Positions 54,949 to 62,852 of a DNA stretch of 64,000 nt are shown here, in pieces. Position numbers and translations under genes: made by a program. Source of the stretch: Caballeronia mineralivorans PML1(12) (GTDB lineage: Bacteria; Pseudomonadota; Gammaproteobacteria; Burkholderiales; Burkholderiaceae). The notes beneath the pieces were generated by a model, which ran no database searches, was not told the origin of the DNA, and was given only the letters and a program-made list of their open reading frames with translations. The DNA lies in NCBI RefSeq assembly GCF_001028175.1, contig NZ_AEJF01000214.1:1-64000 (forward strand), in the 5' to 3' direction. Position 1 is the first letter of the stretch. The number at the start of each line of letters is the position of its first letter.

Positions 54949-55905
54949 ATGGCGCACGAGCATGGTTCACGAGCAGGCGGAGATTCCCGTCGCGGGCATA
55001 GTCACACGCATGGTGTATCCGATGAACGCAGGATAGGCTGGGCTTTCATCATTATCTTTGTCTTCATGTTCGTCGAAGGGATCGGCGGTATCGCTTCCGG
55101 CTCGCTGGCGTTACTCGCGGACGCCGGGCACATGGTTTCAGATGCTGCGGCTCTTGGGCTCAGTTGGGCTGCCTTGAGACTCGGCCGCCGACAGGCAACA
55201 GCCACGCTTTCCTATGGTTATAAGCGCTTTGAGATTCTTGCCGCGTTCGTCAACGGATGCACCTTGTTCCTGATCGCGGCATGGATCGTGGTCGAGGCGA
55301 TCAAGAGATTTTCCGCGCCGGTGCCAGTGATGGGCGGCACAATGCTGGCTGTCGCCGTCTCGGGGTTGGCGGCGGGCGTCGTGGCCTTTCTCGTTCTCAA
55401 TGGCGGCAATCGCGAAAATCTGAATATGAAGAGCGCGTGGCTGCACGTGCTGGGCGACATCCTGGGATTTGTCGTCGCCATCGTGGGCGCCGGCGTGATC
55501 ATGTTGACGGGCTGGACGCCGATCGACCCTATTCTTTCCATTGTGGTCGCCTTGCTGATTCTCAAGAGCGCATGGAGCATCGTCAGATCGTCAGCACATA
55601 TTCTGCTTGAGGGCACACCGGAAGGCCTGAGCATCGAGGCAATCAAGACCGACCTCGAAGAGAACGTGGACGTGGTCGAAGAGGCTCACCATATCCATGC
55701 CTGGTCGGTGACGTCCGAGCGCATCCTGCTCACATTGCATGTCCGCCCGACAGGCAACGCGGCCGCCCCGGACGTGATCGCCGCGGTGCAGAAGCGCTTA
55801 CTCGAACGCTTTGATATCGCGCACGTGACGATCCAGGTCGAGCCTGCCAGTTGTTCCGATCCTGATGGCGGGGAGTCGGCGGAGCTGGTCCGGGAAACGG
55901 GTTAA
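54949..55905 (+). CDS. Cation diffusion facilitator (Zn/Cd/Co exporter)
   Basis: A 318-residue CDF protein. The His-rich start (HEHGSRAGGDSRRGHSHTHG) precedes six membrane helices with metal-site pairs LLADAGHMVSDAAAL and WLHVLGDILGF. A C-terminal cytoplasmic domain (HHIHAWSVTSERILLTLHV) follows. It exports divalent metal ions, usually zinc, by proton antiport; closest in type to CzcD/ZitB. It lies directly before sctR but has its own start region, so it marks the right edge of the island rather than being part of the T3SS. Confidence 0.93.
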   Translation: MAHEHGSRAGGDSRRGHSHTHGVSDERRIGWAFIIIFVFMFVEGIGGIASGSLALLADAGHMVSDAAALGLSWAALRLGRRQATATLSYGYKRFEILAAFVNGCTLFLIAAWIVVEAIKRFSAPVPVMGGTMLAVAVSGLAAGVVAFLVLNGGNRENLNMKSAWLHVLGDILGFVVAIVGAGVIMLTGWTPIDPILSIVVALLILKSAWSIVRSSAHILLEGTPEGLSIEAIKTDLEENVDVVEEAHHIHAWSVTSERILLTLHVRPTGNAAAPDVIAAVQKRLLERFDIAHVTIQVEPASCSDPDGGESAELVRETG

Positions 55906-56003
55906 GGTGAACTGGCGGCGAAGATCGTGACTTTCAGGTTTTCGCCGTATGGAGTCGTAGCTCGGGTCAACTCACAATGCGTCACCCATAGCGAGACCCA
56001 GCC

Positions 56004-56654
56004 ATGTCCTTCGCCGATCATCCCCTTCAACTGGTAGCGCTGCTATTTGCGTTATCGCTGTTGCCGCTTTTCGCGGTGATGGGGACATCGTTTTTAAAGC
56101 TCGCAGTGGTGTTCTCAATGTTGCGCAATGCTCTCGGCATCCAGCAGATCCCGCCGAACATAGCGATCTACGGGCTCTCCCTGATTCTGACCTTGTTCAT
56201 CATGGCGCCTGTCGGCATAGCAATAGGCGACAACCTGAAAGAACATCCCATCAAGAGCGATTCGCCCAATCTTTATCAGGAAGTCAACGACAACATACTC
56301 GGACCTTATCGTGCCTTTCTGATCAAGCACGCGAAGCCGGATCAGGTTCGCTTCTTTTCGGAAATCGGCAAGAAGATGTGGCCGGCGCAGTACCAGGACC
56401 GGATCGCGAGCGATTCGCTCGTGGTCATGATGCCGGCGTTCACAGTTAGCGAACTGATCGAGTCATTCAAGATCGCGCTGCTGCTGTACCTGCCATTCAT
56501 TGCCATCGACCTTATCGTCTCCAACGTGTTGCTTGCGATGGGCATGATGATGATGTCGCCAATGACCATCTCTCTTCCGCTGAAACTTCTCGTCTTCGTG
56601 TTGATGGGGGGATGGGAGAAATTGCTCAGCCAACTTGTGGCGTCTTACTCGTGA
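56004..56654 (+). CDS. sctR: T3SS export apparatus protein SctR
   Basis: A 216-residue FliP/YscR-family protein with four membrane helices. The conserved stretch LLPLFAVMGTSFLKLAVVFSMLRNALGIQQIPPN and the later SELIESFKIALLLYLPFIAIDLIVSNVLLAMGMMMMSP are present. Five copies form the core of the export gate. In SPI-2-type loci this gene follows sctQ; here about 29 kb intervenes. Start of T3SS block 2; the stop overlaps the sctS start (GTGA). Confidence 0.97.
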   Translation: MSFADHPLQLVALLFALSLLPLFAVMGTSFLKLAVVFSMLRNALGIQQIPPNIAIYGLSLILTLFIMAPVGIAIGDNLKEHPIKSDSPNLYQEVNDNILGPYRAFLIKHAKPDQVRFFSEIGKKMWPAQYQDRIASDSLVVMMPAFTVSELIESFKIALLLYLPFIAIDLIVSNVLLAMGMMMMSPMTISLPLKLLVFVLMGGWEKLLSQLVASYS

Positions 56655-56920
56655 GCACCCAGGTTCTCATCCAGCTGACTTCGAATCTCCTTTGGCTCGT
56701 CCTCGTTTTGTCGCTTCCCGTCGTGGCGGTGGCATCGATTGTGGGGGTCGGTGTGAGTCTCATCCAGGCGCTGACACAGGTGCAGGACCAGACGATCCAG
56801 TTTCTCGTGAAGCTGATCGCCGTATGTATCGCACTGGTATTGACGTATCACTGGATGGGTACGACTCTGCTCAACTATGCAACCCTGAGCTTTAATCAGA
56901 TCAGCATGATGGGCAAGTGA
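56651..56920 (+). CDS. sctS: T3SS export apparatus protein SctS
   Basis: An 89-residue FliQ-family protein with two membrane helices, starting at the GTG at 56651 that overlaps the sctR stop. Typical pattern LVLVLSLPVVAVASIVGVGVSLIQALTQVQDQTIQFLVKL. An upstream extension in frame is not needed. Confidence 0.95.
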   Translation: MSTQVLIQLTSNLLWLVLVLSLPVVAVASIVGVGVSLIQALTQVQDQTIQFLVKLIAVCIALVLTYHWMGTTLLNYATLSFNQISMMGK

Positions 56921-57700
56921 GTGGCGCCATGGACCGACTTCCTCGCCGCGCTGGCGCTTTGCATGATGAGGCCATTCGGCGTGCTGCTTCTGCTCCCGGT
57001 GTTCACGAGTCGAACGCTGGGAGGGAGCCTCGTTCGAAACGCTCTCATGGTGCTGATTGCGCTTCCGGTCATACCAGCGTATCTGGGTATGCCCGCGCTT
57101 CAGGGCGACGGCAACGGGCTCACGATTGCGCTGCTGTATGGCCGCGAGTTTACCGTCGGGTTAATGATCGGCTTTTGCGCGGCGCTTCCGTTCTGGGCCA
57201 TGGACATGGCGGGTTACGTCATCGATACGATGCGCGGCTCGTCGATCGCGTCCGCGCTCAATCCGGCTCTTGGCGAACAGTCTTCGGTCTTCGGCATGCT
57301 GTTCTCACATATGCTGACCGTGCTCTTCCTCATTTCCGGCGGCTTCAACATCCTGCTCAAGGCGCTCTACGAGTCCTACTTGACGTTGCCGCCGCAGCCG
57401 TCGCTTACGTTTGATCCGGGCTTCCTCCGTTTCATTAGCGACGAATGGTATTTGATGTTCGAACTCTGCATCACTTTTGCCATGCCATCCATGGCGCTGA
57501 TGGTTCTTGCGGACATCGCGCTTGGGCTCATCAGCCGGTCGGCGCAGCAGCTCAATGTGTTCTTCATCGCGATGCCGGTAAAGAGCGCGCTGGTGCTATT
57601 TGTGATTGCCGTCGGTGCGAGTTTCGCGCTGCTCGACTTCGAGCGGCGGTTCAGTACTTTCGAGAGCGTCGCGCGCACTCTGCTGGCGACGTTCCGGTGA
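56921..57700 (+). CDS. sctT: T3SS export apparatus protein SctT
   Basis: A 259-residue FliR-family protein with GTG start immediately after the sctS stop. Multiple membrane helices with the family pattern MMRPFGVLLLLPVFTSRTLGGSLVRNALMVLIALPVIP. One SctT joins five SctR and four SctS in the gate. The stop overlaps sctU. Confidence 0.95.
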   Translation: MAPWTDFLAALALCMMRPFGVLLLLPVFTSRTLGGSLVRNALMVLIALPVIPAYLGMPALQGDGNGLTIALLYGREFTVGLMIGFCAALPFWAMDMAGYVIDTMRGSSIASALNPALGEQSSVFGMLFSHMLTVLFLISGGFNILLKALYESYLTLPPQPSLTFDPGFLRFISDEWYLMFELCITFAMPSMALMVLADIALGLISRSAQQLNVFFIAMPVKSALVLFVIAVGASFALLDFERRFSTFESVARTLLATFR

Positions 57701-58743
57701 GTGAGAAGACCGAACAGCCGACCGCGAAGCGCCGGGAGGATGGGCGCAAGAAGGGGCAGGTTGCGAAAAGCGCAGACGTGACCACGTGCGTGCAACTCGC
57801 TGTGCTGCTGGTCTATTTCCTGTTCCAGGGAACCGCGCTCTGGCAGGCGATGGAGGGGTTGATTTCCGCCACGACCGCCGTCATCAATTTTCCGCTTCGC
57901 GAGGCGTTGAGCCGGCTGGTGAATGTGTTTGGCGCAGTGATGTTGCGATTCATCCTCCCTCTTGGCGTGCTGCTGATAGTGGCGACGCTCGCATCGATTC
58001 TGCTTCAGATCGGTCTGGTGTTTGCTCCGGAATCGGTCATGCCGAAGGGCGAGAAACTTAGTCCGATCTCCAATGCGAAGCAGATCTTCTCGATCAAGAG
58101 CCTCGTTGAATTCTGCAAATCGTTGATCAAGGTGGGGGCGCTTTCCATCGTCTTCTACTATCTGCTGCGTGAACACATCAGTTCGCTCCAGTTCCTCCCG
58201 CTTTGCGGCATTGAATGCGGCATTTCGGTTACCGCCCAGTTGATAGGGTGGACGTGGTGGTCGCTCATCGTGGTCTACATCGTCCTGGGAGGCGCTGATT
58301 ACGTCTTTCAGCGCCGCCGGCTCACCAAGGAGCTGATGATGAGCCGGGAGGAAGTGGAGCGCGAATATAAGGACGCGGAAGGTGATCCCGAGATCAAAGG
58401 AAAGCGCAAGGAGGTGAATCGGGAGGCTCAGAACAGCAATATGGCCGTGAATGTCAAAAAGTCTTCCGTTATCGTGCGAAATCCGACGCACATCGCCGTA
58501 TGCCTGTATTACCGGGCCGGCGAAACCCCTTTGCCGAAGGTCATCGAGATGGGTGTCGACGCGCGCGCGCGACGCATCGTGGAGCTTGCCGAGGCTGCCG
58601 GCATTCCCGTGGTCGAACACGTCTACGTCGCACGTTCTCTTCATGCCAGCGTGGATGTAGGCAGTTATATCCCGTCGACATTGATCGAGCCGGTTGCCGA
58701 GATTCTGCGTTTCGTGACGGATCTGCGAGAAGATGAAGAGTGA
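57697..58743 (+). CDS. sctU: T3SS substrate-switch autoprotease SctU
   Basis: A 348-residue FlhB/YscU-family protein using a GTG at 57697, giving the typical start MSEKTEQPTAKRREDGRKKGQVAKS. Four membrane helices are followed by a cytosolic domain with the autocleavage motif NPTH (Asn262). Cleavage there changes secretion from early substrates to translocators and effectors. All key residues are present. Confidence 0.97.
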   Translation: MSEKTEQPTAKRREDGRKKGQVAKSADVTTCVQLAVLLVYFLFQGTALWQAMEGLISATTAVINFPLREALSRLVNVFGAVMLRFILPLGVLLIVATLASILLQIGLVFAPESVMPKGEKLSPISNAKQIFSIKSLVEFCKSLIKVGALSIVFYYLLREHISSLQFLPLCGIECGISVTAQLIGWTWWSLIVVYIVLGGADYVFQRRRLTKELMMSREEVEREYKDAEGDPEIKGKRKEVNREAQNSNMAVNVKKSSVIVRNPTHIAVCLYYRAGETPLPKVIEMGVDARARRIVELAEAAGIPVVEHVYVARSLHASVDVGSYIPSTLIEPVAEILRFVTDLREDEE

Positions 58744-58814
58744 ATCGAAAATCGATAGCAGGAGGCAGTGGTTGATCTAGTGTCGGCATACAGGATTGGC
58801 CTGGAGGAAGACAA

Positions 58815-59699
58815 ATGATATTCGAACGCGCGAGCGCCATGCCGGGCGCAACGGCAGGCGGCGGGCGTGGCCTGTGGGCCGTTATCCCGGGATCAGTCGA
58901 CCCGGTGGTCAAGGGAGCCTTGAAGCATGTCGCGGTAAGCTTCGTGGTACTGGCGGTTCTCTTGCCGATCGAGCCGGCCTGGGCAGCGGCGGGCGATGAA
59001 GATAGCTGGAGAGCATCGGTGGGAAGTGGTAGCGGTAGCGATGTGACGGGAATCAGCAGCGTGTTCGCTCATGGTCCCTCATCGGCACGCGGCATGGCGC
59101 GTCCGGCCGTGCCTTCCGATACACCTCCAGCCGTACTTCCGGCCGCGGGGCCGAAGCCGGACGCACGCGGGAGGACCGTCTCGCCACAGTACGATGCGCT
59201 GATCGACGAGGCCGCCAGCGAGTATGGCGTCGCCGCGTCGCTCGTCAGGGCGGTCGTTGCCGTCGAGTCAGGCTTTGATCCCGAGGCGAGGTCGGTAAAA
59301 GGCGCAATGGGCCTGATGCAGGTGATGCCGGACACGGGAAAACGCTTTGGCGCGTCCGACCTGTCTGATCCGCAAACCAACCTCCGTACCGGAACCCGCT
59401 ACCTCAGATGGTTGCTTGACCGGTTCGACAGCAATGTGCCCCTTGCGCTGGCTGCCTACAATGCCGGCGAGGGTGCGGTCGAGCAGTACAACAGGAGCAT
59501 TCCGCCGTATCCCGAGACGCAGGATTATGTGGTCAGGGTTCTGGCTCGTTACGACGGCTCGTCAGTTCCACGGCAGGAGCCGGTTCCGCAGAAAGAGGGT
59601 GAACCGGGGCAGTCGACGGGAGTGGCGGCAGGCAACGCATTGCAGAAAATATCGAATCTGATTCAGGCGGCGCTTTTCTCGGCGGCTCCTGCACGATAA
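58815..59699 (+). CDS. T3SS-associated lytic transglycosylase
   Basis: A 294-residue protein with GGAGGAAG before the ATG. An unusually long hydrophilic leader (about 38 residues) precedes a hydrophobic export segment VAVSFVVLAVLLPIEPAWA with likely cleavage near residue 57. The SLT domain spans about 122-245, with catalytic Glu151 in AVVAVESGFDP and later GLMQVMPDTGKRFG and ALAAYNAGEGAVEQYN. It cleaves peptidoglycan to let the secretion apparatus through, like IagB or EtgA. Located 72 bases after sctU in the same operon. Confidence 0.9.
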   Translation: MIFERASAMPGATAGGGRGLWAVIPGSVDPVVKGALKHVAVSFVVLAVLLPIEPAWAAAGDEDSWRASVGSGSGSDVTGISSVFAHGPSSARGMARPAVPSDTPPAVLPAAGPKPDARGRTVSPQYDALIDEAASEYGVAASLVRAVVAVESGFDPEARSVKGAMGLMQVMPDTGKRFGASDLSDPQTNLRTGTRYLRWLLDRFDSNVPLALAAYNAGEGAVEQYNRSIPPYPETQDYVVRVLARYDGSSVPRQEPVPQKEGEPGQSTGVAAGNALQKISNLIQAALFSAAPAR

Positions 59700-59713
59700 G
59701 GTGAACATCAAAA

Positions 59714-61351
59714 ATGATTGACTGCCACCGTGCTCTCGAGAAGTTCGAAAAGAACGCTCGTGTATCCGTGACCGACGAGGATTCCATTACGTCGCGGAAT
59801 TTCCGGCGCGTGTTCGCACTCAGCGTGAACGGTGAGCGTTATGCGGTATCGAGGGTGGACCCATCCGGAAGTACCGGGCCAATTGTGGCGACAGGCGGGC
59901 CATACCGGACGCTGCGAGGAATGTTGGCCTGGATCGAGGGTGGAAAAGACGGGCCCAGGTCGACCGCCAGGCGACTTGAGAAGTTTCTGGCCAGCTTTGC
60001 TGCGGCGGTCGCGGTGACAGCAGGCGACCTCGCGCGCAGCGTCGTCTCGTCGCCTGGCAGTTTGCGGGAGGTCGAGGCATTGAGGAAAGCCGCGACGCAG
60101 TTCCAGGCGGTCGCTCATCTTTTCCACTTCGGCGGACCCGGCAACGTCGCGACCACGATGACCGTCCGCTCTCTCGCGCTCACCGCCCTCGTGGACGATC
60201 TGGCGTCCCTGCAGCGCCTGGCTCCTGTGGCTCCGCGTCCGGAGAGCGGTATGTGCGTGATGCGTTCTGAGCGGGGCATTGCCGAAGCGCAGCCGGAAGG
60301 AAAGGGCAACATGCCGGAAGATATGCTCGCGGAGCTGCTTGAGGGCGCACTCGTTGAAAGCTGGATGACGTTGCCGGAGGATGAGCAGACCGGGAGACTC
60401 GCGGAGGTGCTTCCGATCGCATTGGACAACGCCTGGCGCGAGGCGCAGGACCTGGACTGGGACGCGACCTGGCAAGACACGGTGCGTACGGCCCGGGCGA
60501 CGCTCGTCAGCTACGTCGGGAATCGCTCCCCTGACGACAAGCAAACGATCCTTGCTGTTCGCGCGGCTGTCGATGTGCAACTGGAGATCCTGCATGGCGA
60601 ACTCCTCCCGCTTCGATGTTTTCACAGCGAAGGCCGTAGCAACGTGTACCGTGCGGCGCAACAGATCGCGGTTTGCAAGAACCTTCTCAGGGACGGATTC
60701 GATCTTCCGGTCCAACTCGAAAATGCTCGCGATATCGACGAGGCGTTGGATGTACCGGCGGTCCTGTCCGCCGCTCCGCTGCGACTGCTGCTTGGCGAGG
60801 AAAGGAACCTGGTGCGTGCGGGCTTGCGCTCGCTGGTGGAGTACAGGGATGGGGAGGGCGGATGGTCATGGCGCAGGGCGGCAGCAGGATATTCCTCGAA
60901 GAGCCCCGACGCCGAAGGCGTGCAGACATGCGTCAAACGCTACGCCGGAGTCGCGCGCCATTGCGGTTCGGCGATACATGCCGCGATGTCGCTCCTCGCC
61001 GATGCGATCCTGGCAGGATGGATGGCGGCGAACCGGCGGCGGCCTGGCCCCGAGGGTCCCGAGGGTCCCGAGGGTCCCGAAGCACAAGCGAGAATTGGCA
61101 TGATCTTCCGCGTGCTCGAGCGCGACTATCCGCTGCCCCATGAGCTGGCTGCCGCACTCAAATCGGCGCGTGGACTGCATAGGGACATTCAACGGAGGGA
61201 GCGCGCGCTGGCGGAATACACAAAACCATCACTGAAGGTGCAAACCGAAGCCACGGTGCGCGCGGATCTTGCCGGGCACGCGATGTCGAACATCGACAAG
61301 TTTCAGCGCAGGCTAGGCGCACCGTTTTCCACGTCGACGCAACCGGCCTGA
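59714..61351 (+). CDS. Island effector-like family member 4 (545 aa), in the sctU operon
   Basis: Starts 15 bases after the transglycosylase and is clearly co-transcribed with sctR-U. The segment SYVGNRSPDDKQTILAVRAAVDVQLEILHGELLPL...GRSNVYRAAQQIAVCKNLL aligns with member 3 (45576). GPRSTARRLEKFLASF matches the KLTEFRSTI and KLTDFKSTV segments of members 1 and 2. A collagen-like GPEGPEGPEGPE stretch (about residue 446) is encoded by three copies of a 9-base repeat. No signal peptide or membrane helix. It may be an effector or an accessory factor of the machine; nothing in the sequence decides. Confidence 0.65.
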   Translation: MIDCHRALEKFEKNARVSVTDEDSITSRNFRRVFALSVNGERYAVSRVDPSGSTGPIVATGGPYRTLRGMLAWIEGGKDGPRSTARRLEKFLASFAAAVAVTAGDLARSVVSSPGSLREVEALRKAATQFQAVAHLFHFGGPGNVATTMTVRSLALTALVDDLASLQRLAPVAPRPESGMCVMRSERGIAEAQPEGKGNMPEDMLAELLEGALVESWMTLPEDEQTGRLAEVLPIALDNAWREAQDLDWDATWQDTVRTARATLVSYVGNRSPDDKQTILAVRAAVDVQLEILHGELLPLRCFHSEGRSNVYRAAQQIAVCKNLLRDGFDLPVQLENARDIDEALDVPAVLSAAPLRLLLGEERNLVRAGLRSLVEYRDGEGGWSWRRAAAGYSSKSPDAEGVQTCVKRYAGVARHCGSAIHAAMSLLADAILAGWMAANRRRPGPEGPEGPEGPEAQARIGMIFRVLERDYPLPHELAAALKSARGLHRDIQRRERALAEYTKPSLKVQTEATVRADLAGHAMSNIDKFQRRLGAPFSTSTQPA

Positions 61352-61376
61352 GTTATCACGAAACCATCTGCTGCGG

Positions 61377-62168
61377 TCAATGACCGGCTTCGGCGTGCCG
61401 TAAGCCGCGTGCCAGCCACAACGCCCATGTGGGTGCGACAACGACGGAAAGCAGCAGGAACAGTATGCCGGTTGCGAGACCGCTGCTCGCCGTCACGGTG
61501 TCGAAAATGATCGCGCCCACCTCAAGCAGTATGACGCCGGCAAACGCACGGGTCATGACGGCCCAACGGCGCCACGCCGCGACGGATGCAATAGCGTTGG
61601 CGAAGAGCAGTAGGCCGAGCGCGCCGATCAGGAAGCCGGCAACCGACAGCCACACGCCAAGGGTCTGAATTTCGAACCAGAAGACCCACAGCGCAGCCTG
61701 TGCGGAAGGCCCGAGCGACAGCGCGATGTTGCGGGTGACGAGCCAGTGACTAAACAACATCACGTCGACGAGAACGCCGAACGACATGGCGACCACCATA
61801 CAGATGCGCGCCAATTCAATGCGTATATCGCGGGGCTCAACCAGCTCTCGTAGCACGACGCTGAGGAGCAGCAGCAGGAAGTCCGCCCCGGTAAAGCAGA
61901 CGAAGGTCAGCAGGTAGAGCGGGGCGCCCCGTTCAAGCTCGCGGAAGTACGCAGCAAGCTGTTGGGGGGAGGTGGTCACAGCGGGATCGAGGATGACCGG
62001 GGTGACCACCGAAGCGTATGCGTACAGCAGGCCTGTGGCGAACCATCCGGCAGCGAACAACAGGGCGAGTGTTCGTCCGTATGCGCGCCAGGTTGCGGGG
62101 GCGCGCGTGGTGACCGTGCCCGGGTTTGCCGTTGAGGTGGCGTCGTGGCCACTACTGCTGGTTGTCAT
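61377..62168 (-). CDS. Multi-pass membrane protein of unknown function
   Basis: A 263-residue protein with AAGGGAACCT before the ATG at 62168. After a polar 30-residue start there are about seven membrane helices (LALLFAAGWFATGLLYAYA, LYLLTFVCFTGADFLLLLLSVVL, ICMVVAMSFGVLVDVMLF, LGVWLSVAGFLIGALGLLLFA, FAGVILLEVGAIIF, GILFLLLSVVVAPTWALWLA). It resembles DUF4386-like proteins in layout. It opposes the T3SS genes on both sides and is probably unrelated to secretion. Confidence 0.75.
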   Translation of the reverse strand: MTTSSSGHDATSTANPGTVTTRAPATWRAYGRTLALLFAAGWFATGLLYAYASVVTPVILDPAVTTSPQQLAAYFRELERGAPLYLLTFVCFTGADFLLLLLSVVLRELVEPRDIRIELARICMVVAMSFGVLVDVMLFSHWLVTRNIALSLGPSAQAALWVFWFEIQTLGVWLSVAGFLIGALGLLLFANAIASVAAWRRWAVMTRAFAGVILLEVGAIIFDTVTASSGLATGILFLLLSVVVAPTWALWLARGLRHAEAGH

Positions 62169-62426
62169 AGGTTCCCTTGAGTGTTTTCACGGCGGTCGGC
62201 GGTGGTCGCAAGAAAGCTGACCATGGGGCGCGCCAGTATGACGTCGTCCTCCATGGCGGTCTTTCGAAAATGTGATCTGCCATTAGAAAATCCTGTTCTC
62301 CTGTGGATCGGCCAGATGCAACGTCAGGCTTTGAGTTGGCCAATTTCAGGTAATCACCCGATCGTTGCCTGTCCCTGTTGTGATGACAATGTCAATTCGT
62401 GGAAGGGCTGCGCTCAAGGCTGCGTA

Positions 62427-62852
62427 ATGACAGGCGACATGGCTAAACATGGGACATGGCTAAACAGGCTGATCGATCTTTCAATGGTGGTCGTCGTGTC
62501 GGCAAGCCGTAACCGGGCGGAGCTGGAGATCGCCGGGGTGCCGGCACAGGCGGTCATGATCGAAGGTTCGATATGCATCGGACTCGAACTCGATGTTGCG
62601 CAGACCGGCAGCGAATGGCTGATGCAGGCCAGCCTTTCGCTTGCCGCAAGTCCGGATGCACTCGACGATGCGCTGCAATGTGAAGGGGAAAAATGGCTGT
62701 TCTGGCGTCGGTATGCCGAGGAACAGATCGACGCGAGACCTGCCGCGTTCAAGGAGCGGCTGGAGGGGCAGCTTGCACTCTCGCGCGGTCTGGTCCATGG
62801 GTTTTCGCAGCGCGAGAGCGCGGAAGTATCGGGTATCGGAAGACTTGTATGA
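62427..62852 (+). CDS. ssaB: SsaB/SpiC-like T3SS gate regulator
   Basis: About 141 residues from the ATG at 62427 (AAGG upstream; ATG at 62439 also possible). The core LEIAGVPAQAVMIEGSICIGLEL...SLSLAASPDALDDALQCEGEKWLFWRRY...RLEGQLALSRGLV follows the layout I recall for Salmonella SpiC (IDGHPARG...LLLAAHPDVHDYAIQL...IEKHLALTCIL). The gene stands directly before sctC with overlapping codons, exactly as ssaB precedes ssaC. In Salmonella SpiC pairs with SsaM and SsaL to order secretion. The alternative is a generic T3SS chaperone. Confidence 0.6.
   Translation: MTGDMAKHGTWLNRLIDLSMVVVVSASRNRAELEIAGVPAQAVMIEGSICIGLELDVAQTGSEWLMQASLSLAASPDALDDALQCEGEKWLFWRRYAEEQIDARPAAFKERLEGQLALSRGLVHGFSQRESAEVSGIGRLV

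Noticed and set aside
57376..58644. 422-residue minus-strand frame opposite sctT/sctU
   Set aside because: Antisense shadow; the sct genes are full length with all motifs.
59708..60715. 335-residue minus-strand frame opposite the 545-residue gene
   Set aside because: Antisense shadow; the plus-strand gene is in the operon direction and has paralogues.
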